Source of the DNA: Fulvivirga ligni
GTDB taxonomy: Bacteria; Bacteroidota; Bacteroidia; Cytophagales; Cyclobacteriaceae
Length of the DNA stretch: 64,000 nucleotides
NCBI RefSeq assembly: GCF_021389935.1
Contig: NZ_CP089979.1
Coordinates: forward strand, 5,747,001 to 5,811,000
Direction: 5' to 3'
This document shows, piece after piece, positions 27,477-36,640 of this stretch. Numbering within the stretch: position 1 is the stretch's first letter; every line of letters starts with the position of its first letter. The notes under the pieces were generated by a model. The model had not been told where the DNA came from. It was given only the letters and a program-made list of their open reading frames with translations, and searched no databases. The translations under genes were made by a program, and so were the position numbers.

Positions 27477-28139
27477 TTGGAAAAATATTTAAATTTAGAC
27501 GCATATCATCTGAACCAGGCTCAGCAGCAGATCCTCATCTCGCTTAAGCTCAATGGACCGCAAACCGCGGCCGCGTTGGCTAAAGAGCTGAAGATCACCA
27601 ATGAAGGTGCTAGGCTGCACTTATTGAAACTGGCTGAGAGCAATCTGGTAATCGCTGAGCAGGAGTCTAAAGGTGTAGGTCGTCCTACTTCCATTTTTAA
27701 AATTACCGACAGAGGTTCCATTCTTTTCCCGGATGCGCACGCTGACCTTACCGTGCAGCTGCTGCACACCATTAAAGAAGAGCTGGGAACTGAAGCGCTG
27801 AACAAGCTGATCTCTGCCCGAGAAAAGGATTTTACCAAAAAGTATAACAGCGCCATGCAACATGAGAAATCACTGGAGCAGAAGCTAAACACACTGGTAA
27901 ACATGAGAACTCAGGAAGGATATATGGCCACCTGGGAGAAAAATGCCGATGAATATTTACTGGTAGAAAACCACTGCCCTATCTGCTCTGCGGCTAAAGA
28001 ATGTGAAGGCCTCTGCCGGGCAGAACTGAATAACTTTAAAAATGTGCTTGGCGATCAGGTAAATATTGAAAGAGCCGAACACATTGTGAAAGGCGACAGA
28101 CGCTGTGCCTACCGAATAAAGCCTAAAAGTCAGAATTAG
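27477..28139 (+). CDS. HTH regulator with a cysteine cluster (SufR-like)
   Basis: A 220-residue regulator: winged helix at about 15-85 (QQILISLKLNGP, AAALAKELKITNEGARLHLLKL, GRPTSIFKITDRG), a central helical linker, and five cysteines near the C-terminus, Cys167, Cys170, Cys176, Cys180 and Cys210. The layout resembles SufR-type repressors that hold a Fe-S cluster. Translation starts at TTG 27477. It is divergent from sodB and shares an inverted repeat with it, so control of sodB in response to iron or oxidants is a sound inference. Its 3' end overlaps the convergent gene by 17 bp. Confidence 0.8.
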   Translation: MEKYLNLDAYHLNQAQQQILISLKLNGPQTAAALAKELKITNEGARLHLLKLAESNLVIAEQESKGVGRPTSIFKITDRGSILFPDAHADLTVQLLHTIKEELGTEALNKLISAREKDFTKKYNSAMQHEKSLEQKLNTLVNMRTQEGYMATWEKNADEYLLVENHCPICSAAKECEGLCRAELNNFKNVLGDQVNIERAEHIVKGDRRCAYRIKPKSQN

Positions 28140-29619
28140 TTACAAAAGCAATTTTCTTACTATCGGGCGACCAGCTCGGCACATTCATGGTTCCCTGTCC
28201 ACCATAGATATAGCCAATCACCTTGGGTTCGCCACCTTCATAAGGCATTAAGCGCAGTAAACAGTGTTTATAAAAAGGATGATCTCCCGGATCTATGTCT
28301 TTAGGAAAAGAAATGAAAACAATCCACTTTTTGTCCGGGCTAATATGTGGAAACCAGTCATTATATTCATCAAAAGTGAGCTGTGTTTGGTTCTTGCCAT
28401 CGGCATCCATTCTGTATAATTGCATGCGCCCACTTCTGGCTGAGTTAAAAAAAATGTACTTGCCATCAGGGCTGTATTCCGAGCCATCATCCAGCGTTTT
28501 ATAGTTGGTCAATTGAGTTTCTTTGCCTGATGAAACTTCTACCTTATAAAGATCAAATTGCCCCTTTCTCTCCCCCGTGAAGAGCATGAATTTCTTATCC
28601 GGTGACCAGCCATGAAAGTAAGAGGCACCCAGCCCAAGTTTAGTAACTCTTTGAGGTGTAGAGTCTCCCTTTACCGGTAGATGATAAATAGTAGAAGCCC
28701 CTTTATTTTCCTCCGCATGATGGCTGATACCAATCTCTTGGCCATCAAAAGTGAGGACGTGATCATTATTGTTATTGGTGGCAAAGCCTGTATTTAACAG
28801 TGAAATAGAATTATCTTCCAGATGATATTTATACAATCTACCCTTACTGTTATAGATCAAGTCTTCACCATCTATTGTCCAGTTCGGAGCCTGGATAGAA
28901 TGTGCCGAGGAATATAATATTTGTCTGGATCCAGTTTCTACATCCATCACCTCCAAATGACTGCCGATGTAGTCTTTATAAGCCGTCCACCCTTCTTCTA
29001 CGGGTTTAACAATTCTCACATTTCTAAATACCGCTGTTTCCACAATTTCAGGATCGTGAGAGCATACATATAACCCTACATAAACCTCTTTATCCAGGCT
29101 CACATCGGTTAGCTCCACTACCTGCAACTCTTTACCAAACTGAGCGGTAGACATAATGAACTTGCCGCCTCTCCTTTCTAACTGAATCACCTGAGGCATA
29201 GTATCCGGAGATTTTACTTCATCCGTTTCACCATCTGTAGTTTTTCTGTATTGTAAAGAAGTGAGTCCATCTCCATGAACAGCTGCATTTACCTGAGGAG
29301 TATTCCCGGCCAGGTCATTCTTTATTATCCATCCGGCTTTTCTATGCTCATTCACACCACTTCCCATAAAAGAAACTTCAGCCCGAAGTATAAAATCACC
29401 CTGCAAAGTGGTCCATAAGAAATGAAATTCATCATGATCTCCCCACATATTAGTGCCAGAGCCACCGATGGTATAAGTCTGATCCTTAGCATTATAACTA
29501 GCAAAACCATGATTCTTCACGGCACCGACATCTCCATGAGCATCAAAAAGGCCTATTTTATTTTGGGCAGTAGCCCAGGAAGTTGCGAACAGGAAAAGGG
29601 TGATCAGGTAGAGTTTCAT
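28123..29619 (-). CDS. Exported TolB-like propeller protein
   Basis: A 498-residue protein with a signal peptide (SWATAQ, about residue 19). Residues 22-205 look like a concanavalin-type or DUF1349-like domain (FHFLWTTLQGDFILRAEV); residues 235-495 are WD40-like PD40 repeats of the TolB type, e.g. SPDKKFMLFTGERKGQFDLY, YSPDGKYIFFNSARSGRMQLY and SWSPDSKKIAFVTN. It probably binds protein or sugar in the periplasm; enzymatic activity is not evident. Its start codon sits inside a long hairpin (29615-29674). Confidence 0.75.
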   Translation of the reverse strand: MKLYLITLFLFATSWATAQNKIGLFDAHGDVGAVKNHGFASYNAKDQTYTIGGSGTNMWGDHDEFHFLWTTLQGDFILRAEVSFMGSGVNEHRKAGWIIKNDLAGNTPQVNAAVHGDGLTSLQYRKTTDGETDEVKSPDTMPQVIQLERRGGKFIMSTAQFGKELQVVELTDVSLDKEVYVGLYVCSHDPEIVETAVFRNVRIVKPVEEGWTAYKDYIGSHLEVMDVETGSRQILYSSAHSIQAPNWTIDGEDLIYNSKGRLYKYHLEDNSISLLNTGFATNNNNDHVLTFDGQEIGISHHAEENKGASTIYHLPVKGDSTPQRVTKLGLGASYFHGWSPDKKFMLFTGERKGQFDLYKVEVSSGKETQLTNYKTLDDGSEYSPDGKYIFFNSARSGRMQLYRMDADGKNQTQLTFDEYNDWFPHISPDKKWIVFISFPKDIDPGDHPFYKHCLLRLMPYEGGEPKVIGYIYGGQGTMNVPSWSPDSKKIAFVTNSDF

Positions 29620-29674
29620 GATTGAAAGATTTTTTATAAACAGTAGTGTTTAAATTTAATCCTTCAATCATGAA
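29615..29674 (-). promoter_or_regulatory. Long hairpin covering the start codon of the propeller gene
   Basis: The 17-nt arm at 29615-29631, which includes the ATG (29617-29619), is the reverse complement of 29658-29674 except for one position that forms a G-U pair in the transcript. The 26-nt loop holds a second stem, TAAACA (29637-29642) with TGTTTA (29647-29652). The fold would bury the ribosome binding region of the minus-strand gene. It has no T-run, so it is not a terminator. Confidence 0.65.
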
Positions 29675-29694
29675 TAAACTAATCTAAAGATAAG

Positions 29695-30813
29695 TTAACT
29701 GGCCTTTCTGTAGTTAAGAATAGCCCACGCATTAAATACAATGGCAAAACCCGCTACCACCAAAAGCTGAAAGCCGATATCAGCCAATCCACTTCCTTTC
29801 AACACTACCAATCTCATCACCTCAATAAAATAGGTTAACGGATTGGCGTGTGCAATGACCTGCGCCCACTCTGGCATACTCTCAATAGGCGTAAACAGCC
29901 CGCTCAGCAGATTGAAGATCATGATAAAGAAAAACGACAATGACATGGCCTGCTGCTGTGTGGAAGAGTAAGTAGAAATCAATAACCCAAGTCCTAAAAC
30001 GGCCACCAGATATACAAACAAGAATAAGTATAACACGGCAATATTGCCTAAAGGCACTATTCCATAGACCAGCCAGGCGATCAACAGACCTAAGCTAAAT
30101 ACCACAAAACCAATAACTAAAAATGGTATTAGCTTACCTAAAATAAAATGATGCTTCCTCACCGGAGTAACATTGATCTGCTCAATGGTGCCTATCTCCT
30201 TTTCCTTCACAATATTCAGAGAACACATAATAGTTCCCACCATGGTAACCAGAAAAACCAGGATTCCTGGAACCATAAAGAACTTATAATTCATCAATGG
30301 ATTATACCAGTTGATAGTTTCCACACCGATAGTGGTTGCCTGACTAAATCTGCCCGGCTGGCTCCAGTCAAGCCGGATTTCATTGTTGAAATCGCGAATG
30401 ATATTGTTCAAATAGCCACTGCCCACCAGAGCTTTGGTGCCGTTGATGGCATTGGCCGCCAGAAACAGCTGCTCTTTGTTATCGCGAATAAGGTTTTTCT
30501 CAAAATGCGGTGGAATCTCCAGCACAATATCGGCATCATCGGTCTCCACCAAATCCAGCGCCTGAACGTAAGTAGCCGTTTCTTCGGCCAGCTCAAAATA
30601 CCCTGACGATAATATCTTATCTGTTATCTGATGCGAATAGTCAGAATGATCATGATCTACCACCGCTAGCTGAATGTGCTTCACTTCATAATCGGCCGCC
30701 TGAGGTAAGATGAGCAACTGCATTAAAGGAGCCACCAGAATCATGCGTAAAATGGCAGGGTCTCTGAAGATCTGCCTGAATTCCTTTTGTAGTAAGAATC
30801 TTAATATCCTCAT
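29695..30813 (-). CDS. ABC-2 type transporter permease (YbhR-like)
   Basis: A 372-residue inner-membrane protein of the ABC-2 permease family: first helix at about 20-38, a large extracytoplasmic domain (about 40-175), then five helices from about 180 (FMVPGILVFLVTMVGTIM) to the end. FKEKEIGTIEQI-type segment VKEKEIGTIEQINVTPVRK is the family's coupling motif. It is the last gene of a six-gene TolC-HlyD-ATPase-ATPase-permease-permease operon and overlaps its sister permease by 4 bp, so the two probably form the membrane heterodimer. Confidence 0.9.
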   Translation of the reverse strand: MRILRFLLQKEFRQIFRDPAILRMILVAPLMQLLILPQAADYEVKHIQLAVVDHDHSDYSHQITDKILSSGYFELAEETATYVQALDLVETDDADIVLEIPPHFEKNLIRDNKEQLFLAANAINGTKALVGSGYLNNIIRDFNNEIRLDWSQPGRFSQATTIGVETINWYNPLMNYKFFMVPGILVFLVTMVGTIMCSLNIVKEKEIGTIEQINVTPVRKHHFILGKLIPFLVIGFVVFSLGLLIAWLVYGIVPLGNIAVLYLFLFVYLVAVLGLGLLISTYSSTQQQAMSLSFFFIMIFNLLSGLFTPIESMPEWAQVIAHANPLTYFIEVMRLVVLKGSGLADIGFQLLVVAGFAIVFNAWAILNYRKAS

Positions 30814-31916
30814 GACAATCTGATTTTGAATTTTTTAATACTTAGCAACAATAGAAAAACAGTCATACCTACCAGTATCAGGGTTTCCTTCCAGAGATCG
30901 GCTATGCCCAGCCCTTTGATCATGATAGACTTCACTATGATGTAAAACCACCTGGATGGCACCACATTGGAAACCACCTGCAACGCTACCGGCATATTTT
31001 CTACCGGAAACATAAACCCACTGAGTAAGAGCGTGGGTAGCATGGTGGCCATGAGCGACCCAAACATGGCCGTTTGCTGCGAATCTGAAATAATTGAAAT
31101 CAGTAGCCCTAAAGCCAATGAAGTAAGAATAAACAACAGGCTTTCAGCATAAAGCAAAAAAATGCTGCCTCTCACACCCAGCCCCAGAAACACCCAACTG
31201 AGCACCAGAATGGAGGTCACATTCACCAAAGCGATGACCAGATAAGGAATAAATTTTGACACGATAACCATCAACGGCTTAAATGGTGAAACCAGCAATA
31301 TTTCCATAGTCCCCATTTCCTTTTCCTTTACAATGGCAATGGCCGTCATCATTACACAAACCAACATCATGATCATGGCCATCATGCCAGGAATAAAAGT
31401 ATATTCACCCTTTAACTGCGGATTATAAAGCATTCTCTGATCTGGTATGATCTGATAGGGCACGGATGAATTCTTCATCAAATCCAGTTGGTAGTCACTA
31501 ATTATGGAAGTGAGATAATTACTGATTGTATTTGCCGTATTGATGTCGGAAGCATCGGTAATCACCTGAATATGAGCCGAATTCAAATGTTTCAGGTCTC
31601 CTGAAAAGTTCTCAGGAAACACGAGTGCCGCTTTAATTTCACCTCTTTTAAAAACATCTTCCAGCTCCTTTTCAGAAGATAAGTTGATGGCAATATCAAA
31701 ATAATCGCTGGCCGCTACTTTGTCTACAATCTCCTTAGTATCAGCATCTTTAGAGTAATCTATTACGGCCAATTTAGCATTTTTCACTTCTGTGCTTAGC
31801 GCAAAACCAAATAATACGATCTGAGCAATAGGAAGCCCAAACAGCATGAGTAATGTTTTTCTATCGCGAAAAACGTGATAGAATTCTTTTCTTATAAATG
31901 ATAATAGCTGCTTCAT
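30810..31916 (-). CDS. ABC-2 type transporter permease (YbhS-like)
   Basis: A 368-residue permease with the same plan as its downstream sister: helix at about 22-40, periplasmic domain about 45-170, then helices from about 178 (FIPGMMAMIMMLVCVMMTAI). The coupling segment reads VKEKEMGTMEILLVSPFKP. It follows the ATPase gene by 9 nt. Together with its sister it would form the channel of a YbhFSR-type multidrug or lipophilic-compound exporter; the transported substrate is unknown. Confidence 0.9.
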   Translation of the reverse strand: MKQLLSFIRKEFYHVFRDRKTLLMLFGLPIAQIVLFGFALSTEVKNAKLAVIDYSKDADTKEIVDKVAASDYFDIAINLSSEKELEDVFKRGEIKAALVFPENFSGDLKHLNSAHIQVITDASDINTANTISNYLTSIISDYQLDLMKNSSVPYQIIPDQRMLYNPQLKGEYTFIPGMMAMIMMLVCVMMTAIAIVKEKEMGTMEILLVSPFKPLMVIVSKFIPYLVIALVNVTSILVLSWVFLGLGVRGSIFLLYAESLLFILTSLALGLLISIISDSQQTAMFGSLMATMLPTLLLSGFMFPVENMPVALQVVSNVVPSRWFYIIVKSIMIKGLGIADLWKETLILVGMTVFLLLLSIKKFKIRLS

Positions 31917-31925
31917 TTTTCTTAA

Positions 31926-32669
31926 TTAATCATCTCCTCTTTTTGCTCCACGTGCCAGCGTACGGAATACTTCGTCCATAGAGTCCGCGTTAAACTGCTT
32001 CTTCAAACCTGTGGGTGTGTCCAGCGCTTTAATATCACCATCTACCATGATGGAAATGCGATTACAATATTCTGACTCATCCATGTAGTGGGTAGTCACA
32101 AATATGGTGGTGCCTTTGGAGGCGGTTTCATAAATCAGGCTCCAGAACTGACGGCGGGTTACGGGGTCTACGCCACCGGTGGGCTCATCCAGGAACACTA
32201 TTTTGGGTTCGTGAATAACGGCCACTGAAAAAGCCAGCTTCTGCCTCCACCCCAGAGGTAGTTCCTTCACCAGCTTTTTCGCCTCTTTTTCCAGATTAAG
32301 CTGATCAATCAACTGCTGACTTTTTTGCTTTATCTGCTGATTGGAAAGGCCGTAAATACCAGCATACAATCGAATATTTTCCAGCACCGTAAGGTCTTCG
32401 TAGAGGGAGAATTTCTGGCTCATATAACCAATATTTCTTTTTATTTCATTGCGCTGGTGGTAAACATCAAAGCCTGAAACTATGGCACTACCAGAGGTAG
32501 GAATAGAAAGGCCGCATAACATTCTCATGGCGGTGGTCTTGCCTGCTCCATTCGCGCCTAAAAAGCCAAAAACCTCGCCTTTATACACTTCGAATGTTAA
32601 AGCATTAGCTGCTGTGAAGTCACCGAATTTTTTGGTGAGCTGCTCCGTTTTAATTACTGCTTCTGCCAT
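31926..32669 (-). CDS. ABC transporter ATP-binding protein (YbhF half-like)
   Basis: A 247-residue ATPase with Walker A GANGAGKTTAMR, Walker B IVFLDEPTGGVDP and the H-loop TTHYMDE. The ABC signature is degenerate (LPLGWRQKLA instead of LSGGQ), while its partner upstream keeps LSGGMKQK, a split often seen between the two halves of YbhF. I place the start at 32669 (MAEAVIKTEQL), just 2 nt after the partner's stop codon; an in-frame ATG at 32702 lies inside that gene. It powers the two permeases downstream. Confidence 0.92.
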   Translation of the reverse strand: MAEAVIKTEQLTKKFGDFTAANALTFEVYKGEVFGFLGANGAGKTTAMRMLCGLSIPTSGSAIVSGFDVYHQRNEIKRNIGYMSQKFSLYEDLTVLENIRLYAGIYGLSNQQIKQKSQQLIDQLNLEKEAKKLVKELPLGWRQKLAFSVAVIHEPKIVFLDEPTGGVDPVTRRQFWSLIYETASKGTTIFVTTHYMDESEYCNRISIMVDGDIKALDTPTGLKKQFNADSMDEVFRTLARGAKRGDD

Positions 32670-32671
32670 GG

Positions 32672-33610
32672 TTATTGGGTTTTTAAAAGTTGAATGAAAC
32701 AATCTTCAATACCTGCATCTATCTTTTTGATTTCAATATCATGATGCCCCTTATCTTCCAGGAATTTTTGTAAGCCCTGCTCCGGCTGCGCTGCTTCGTC
32801 TTTAAAGGTGAGGTGCACATATTCGCCAAAAGCATAGCTGCTGCCAGTGTTTTCATATTGCTCCAAATCCTGAAGCAGCTGGTATTTGGCATTGGGGCTA
32901 TTGTCTATCTCTGACTTTACCGCATACAGTATTCCCTGGTACGATTTCGAAATATTATCAGGTGTATCAATAGACAAGATCTTACCGTTTTGTATCAGGG
33001 CAATTCTATCGCAGAGGTTAGCTTCATCCATATAGGGTGTAGAAACTAATATGCTGATGCCCTGTGCTTTTAACTTTTTCAGCATTTCCCAAAACTCTTT
33101 CCTTGAGACGGCATCCACACCTGTAGTTGGCTCATCCAAAAACAGTACGGAAGGCTTATGAATAAGCGCACAACACAGTGCCAGCTTCTGTTTCATACCC
33201 CCCGAGAGCTTGCCTGCCCTTCTATTTTTAAAAGGCTCCAGCTGCTTGTAAATATCCTCCACCAAATGATAGTTCTGCTCTATGGTAGTATTAAATACCG
33301 TAGCGAAAAAATTAAGATTCTCTTCAATGGTAAGATCCTGATAGAGAGAGAATTTACCGGGCATGTAACCCACACGCTTTCTTATCTCCTTATAGTCTTT
33401 TACCACATCATACTCATCTACAGAAGCCTGCCCGTCATCTGCCAGCACCAGGGTGGTAAGCACGTGGAAAATACTGGTTTTCCCGGCACCATCCGGCCCA
33501 ATCAACCCGAATAACTCCCCACGATCTATTTCAAAAGACGCCTGATCCACCGCAGTGACTGTGCCTTTTTCATAGGTGAGGGTAATATCCTTTAAGACTA
33601 TACTTTTCAT
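32672..33610 (-). CDS. ABC transporter ATP-binding protein
   Basis: A 312-residue ATPase: Walker A GPDGAGKTSIF, signature KLSGGMKQKLALC, Walker B VLFLDEPTTGVDA, and a C-terminal extension of about 80 residues (DUF4162-like position) ending ECFIQ-type DCFIQLLKTQ. In E. coli the two ATPase domains are one YbhF chain; here they are separate adjacent genes. It lies 6 nt after the HlyD-family adaptor gene. Confidence 0.92.
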   Translation of the reverse strand: MKSIVLKDITLTYEKGTVTAVDQASFEIDRGELFGLIGPDGAGKTSIFHVLTTLVLADDGQASVDEYDVVKDYKEIRKRVGYMPGKFSLYQDLTIEENLNFFATVFNTTIEQNYHLVEDIYKQLEPFKNRRAGKLSGGMKQKLALCCALIHKPSVLFLDEPTTGVDAVSRKEFWEMLKKLKAQGISILVSTPYMDEANLCDRIALIQNGKILSIDTPDNISKSYQGILYAVKSEIDNSPNAKYQLLQDLEQYENTGSSYAFGEYVHLTFKDEAAQPEQGLQKFLEDKGHHDIEIKKIDAGIEDCFIQLLKTQ

Positions 33611-33616
33611 AGTCCT

Positions 33617-34528
33617 TTAATCTTTCTGCGTACCTGGAAGATTCACGCCACCGTACATGCCTATTTTAAGGTATCCGTCATTTTTCACCTTCACCTTCAC
33701 AGCGTAAACCAAATTGGCCCTTTCCTCTTTTGTCTGAATGGTCTTTGGAGTAAACTCCGCCTTATCGCTGATCCAGGTGATCTCCCCTTTATACTGTCTG
33801 TAATCATCTTCATCCTTATCGATAAACACATCCACCTGCTGATTTAATTTAATTTGGCTCAACTGAGTACCTGAAACATAGGCCCTTAGAAAAAGTGAGC
33901 TGATGTCTGCTATTCTATATAGCGGCTTGCCTGAGTTGACCACTTCCTTTTCTTCTGCGTAAGTAGTAAGCACTGTACCATTCACCGGATTGATCAGTCT
34001 GCATTTTTCCAGTTGGTCATCCATCTGATCAATCTGCACCTGCAATGGATTTGCCTGAGCATTAATACTTTCCGTAGTAATGTTGAGCGAAGATCGCTGT
34101 GCATGGATCTGTTTTTTCAGCACATCCACTCTGGAGTTTGCATCATCTAGCTGTTGCTCAGTAGCGGCGTTTTCTTTAGCCATGTTAGCTATTCGCTTCT
34201 GGTCTTTAATGGCAGCTTCTAATTGTATCTGTAATGATGCCAACTGCGCACTAACATCCGGTCTTTGAGCCAGAGCGGTTTGTATTTGAGCTTCCAACTG
34301 CTTCTTTTTAAGATATAGCTGGGTACTATCTACATATCCAATGTACTGATTAGCCTTCAACTTCATTCCTTCTTCCACAGTAAACTTTTCCAGCACACCA
34401 TTGGCTTCCGCCGAAATAACGGTTTCCGTAGCCTCAAAAGAGCCCGATGCATCAAATTCTGTATCGTTATTAGCACAAGAACCAAGCAGTAATGTAGCTG
34501 TGATTGCAAATAAAAAATATCCTTTCAT
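33617..34528 (-). CDS. HlyD-family periplasmic adaptor lipoprotein (YbhG-like)
   Basis: A 303-residue membrane-fusion protein with a lipoprotein signal (LLLGSCANND, Cys18). A biotinyl-lipoyl half (VISAEANGVLEKFTVEEG) flanks a long coiled-coil hairpin at about 75-170, followed by the second lipoyl half (LINPVNGTVLTTYAEEKEVV) and a beta-barrel domain. It should bridge the ABC permeases to the TolC channel encoded just upstream (11 nt). Confidence 0.9.
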   Translation of the reverse strand: MKGYFLFAITATLLLGSCANNDTEFDASGSFEATETVISAEANGVLEKFTVEEGMKLKANQYIGYVDSTQLYLKKKQLEAQIQTALAQRPDVSAQLASLQIQLEAAIKDQKRIANMAKENAATEQQLDDANSRVDVLKKQIHAQRSSLNITTESINAQANPLQVQIDQMDDQLEKCRLINPVNGTVLTTYAEEKEVVNSGKPLYRIADISSLFLRAYVSGTQLSQIKLNQQVDVFIDKDEDDYRQYKGEITWISDKAEFTPKTIQTKEERANLVYAVKVKVKNDGYLKIGMYGGVNLPGTQKD

Positions 34529-34539
34529 TGGTATTAAAA

Positions 34540-35829
34540 TTAATTTCCTGATGTTGTTTTAAAGTCGTATTGAGCTTGTAAAAGCTGTATTTCGTGTAGC
34601 ACCTTATTCTGACGTGCCTTGTCAGCTGCATTGGCTTGCTGCAAAAAGTCCGTTACCGTAATGGCTCCATTTTGCAACTGCACCTCAGCGGTATGCGCCA
34701 CCTCCTGTCTGAGTTCAATGATGGTATCATCAGAGGCAATGAAGTTTTCAAGCTTTTCTATTTCAGCATCCTTCTGCTGCAGGTTGAGCTGAGTATTAAA
34801 AAGAAATGCATGTTTCTGAGTATCAGTCACCTCGCTTTGAATTGTGAGGAGCTGTCTTTTATTAGAAGAGGTGTAAAAATTAGTAAGATTCCACGTGAGC
34901 TTAAGCCCTCCTAAATAGTAGGATGAAAAGTCTGGCGAAAGCATATTTACCGGAGAAGGACTACCGAAACCACCCTGAAAGAAGAGGCCGAACTTAGGCA
35001 GATTATTAGCCGAAATAAGGTCATTTTGAATCAATAGGCTTTCCTGCTGAGTTTTATAAACCGCCAACTCCGGACGCTGAATTTCAAATGAATTATTTAA
35101 AGGCTGTGGCTTCACTAAATGAACTGTGGAGTCCAGCGGCATGGCAATAAAAAGTGCGAGCATATCAGCATAACCTTTTTTATTGGCAAGCAACTCAATG
35201 ATCTTCTGATCTACCTCCAGTAGCTCCGCCTTCAGCTCCGAGCCACTACTCTTCAGCGACATACCATTTTTTATACCCGAATTAGTTCTGTCTAATGCCG
35301 AGCGGATGTCACTCCGTAAAATACCGGTTTGTGATATCTGCTCATCGATAAGCAGTATCCCGAAATAAAGCTGGTTAACGCGCTCCTTCAATTTATACAG
35401 CTCTACTTCCAGATTTTGAGCGTCCATGGCCGATTTTACTTCTTCCGATTTCTTATTCAACGAAACCGTTTTTAAATCCGTAAGTGGCTGATAAACTTCC
35501 GCATAGATCTTATACTGATCTTTATTCAAGGTAGGAATATCTGCTCCTGGTGCGCTAATAGGAATCTGAGTTACCTCAGATTGATAAGTAGCCTGCCCGT
35601 TTACCGATACCTGTGGCAAATATCCTTTAGCCGCATTCTCAACGGTGTACTCTTCCGTTTTTGCCAGCAGTTCTCGCTGTTTGGTTAGCGGATAATTCTT
35701 TTCCGCCAAGTCATAGCATTCGGCCAGGGTCAAAGTACTTGCCTGACCATAGCTTAACATTGGGGCCATCAGCATAATGCAGGTGTACCATAGCAAAATG
35801 GCCTTGTTTGTATTATTGTTTGATTTCAT
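34540..35829 (-). CDS. TolC-family outer-membrane efflux protein
   Basis: A 429-residue protein with a signal peptide (MLSYGQA) and the repeated helical plan of outer-membrane efflux proteins (TLAECYDLAEKNYPLTKQRE, then YLPQVSVNGQATYQSE). It would form the exit duct of the export system. It is the first gene of the six-gene operon and has a TetR-type operator 15 nt upstream of its ATG (35844-35861). Confidence 0.88.
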   Translation of the reverse strand: MKSNNNTNKAILLWYTCIMLMAPMLSYGQASTLTLAECYDLAEKNYPLTKQRELLAKTEEYTVENAAKGYLPQVSVNGQATYQSEVTQIPISAPGADIPTLNKDQYKIYAEVYQPLTDLKTVSLNKKSEEVKSAMDAQNLEVELYKLKERVNQLYFGILLIDEQISQTGILRSDIRSALDRTNSGIKNGMSLKSSGSELKAELLEVDQKIIELLANKKGYADMLALFIAMPLDSTVHLVKPQPLNNSFEIQRPELAVYKTQQESLLIQNDLISANNLPKFGLFFQGGFGSPSPVNMLSPDFSSYYLGGLKLTWNLTNFYTSSNKRQLLTIQSEVTDTQKHAFLFNTQLNLQQKDAEIEKLENFIASDDTIIELRQEVAHTAEVQLQNGAITVTDFLQQANAADKARQNKVLHEIQLLQAQYDFKTTSGN

Positions 35830-35843
35830 AATTAAATTAATGA

Positions 35844-35861
35844 TTTAATCATTTGATTAAA
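35844..35861. promoter_or_regulatory. TetR operator, copy 1 (tolC side)
   Basis: TTTAATC-ATTT-GATTAAA, a perfect 7+4+7 palindrome, 15 nt before the efflux operon's first ATG. It is the exact reverse complement of copy 2 at 36588-36605 and overlaps the end of a -7 candidate (TAAATTTA on the minus strand). Confidence 0.85.
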
Positions 35862-35949
35862 TTTAGTGCAAAAAATTTTTATTTTAAATCCAATTATTAA
35901 AATTTATTGGCCATTTTCCTTATGCTATCTGTGTTGACCAATAAATTTG

Positions 35950-36567
35950 TTATTTCATATTAAACATACGAGTCATCCACACTGGAATGAGCTCTTTACG
36001 CTCTCCAACCAGTTTTTCAAATTCGTCATCTTCCAAACCAATAACTCTTTTTAAAATGGGCGCTCCTAAAAATGGAAACAGGATTAAACCAATGCAGTTG
36101 GCCATCACATGCATCTGGTGAGTAGCATCCATTTTACCATTTTCAATCTCTTCAACCAGCTGCTTTTTAAGGAAAGAGTTACGAGGATCCACACCTTGCT
36201 TCATCTTACTAAAAAAATCACTCTGCGGATTTCTACCCTCATTAATAATGAATAACGGCAAATCAGGATTATTCTTAATCAGATCGAAATATTCAGTAGT
36301 CATTCTACCAAACTTTTCTTCCAAGGTAGTGGTCTCATCATTCACCACCAGCGCCATTCGCGAAAAGAATTCACCCATGCTTTCCATAATAATCATATTA
36401 AAAAGCATCTCTTTACTGCGATAGTAGTAATTTAGCAAAGCCAGGTTTAAGCCTGCCTCCTCGGCAATGTCTCTGGTCTTAGTAGCAGCAAACCCCTTCT
36501 GCATGAATAACTTACGTGCTGCTTCTTTGATTTTTAATTCTGTTGTAAGATCCTTCTTTTTTGCCAT
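35950..36567 (-). CDS. TetR-family transcriptional repressor
   Basis: A 205-residue repressor. The N-terminal TetR helix-turn-helix is clear (LKIKEAARKLFMQKGFAATK, TRDIAEEAGLNLALLNYYYRSKEMLFN); the C-terminal ligand domain is generic. It precedes the efflux operon on the same strand. The same 18-bp palindrome sits 20 nt before its own start and 15 nt before the operon, so it very likely represses both and is released by an exported compound. The inducer is unknown. Confidence 0.92.
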   Translation of the reverse strand: MAKKKDLTTELKIKEAARKLFMQKGFAATKTRDIAEEAGLNLALLNYYYRSKEMLFNMIIMESMGEFFSRMALVVNDETTTLEEKFGRMTTEYFDLIKNNPDLPLFIINEGRNPQSDFFSKMKQGVDPRNSFLKKQLVEEIENGKMDATHQMHVMANCIGLILFPFLGAPILKRVIGLEDDEFEKLVGERKELIPVWMTRMFNMK

Positions 36568-36587
36568 AACAGGCCAAAGGTAATAGA

Positions 36588-36605
36588 TTTAATCAAATGA
36601 TTAAA
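36588..36605. promoter_or_regulatory. TetR operator, copy 2 (own promoter)
   Basis: TTTAATC-AAAT-GATTAAA lies between a -33 candidate (TTTG on minus strand, 36607-36610) and an exact -7 element TACCTTTG (36575-36582). The 24-nt spacer is longer than the 19 nt seen elsewhere in the window. The -7 box is so near the ATG at 36567 that the mRNA may be almost leaderless. Confidence 0.8.
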
Positions 36606-36640
36606 ACAAAGAACTAGAAATATCTTTACGAATTTCTTTT

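Noticed and set aside
27621-27904. Minus-strand open frames inside the HTH regulator gene
   Set aside because: Shadow frames of a gene with clear HTH and cysteine motifs.
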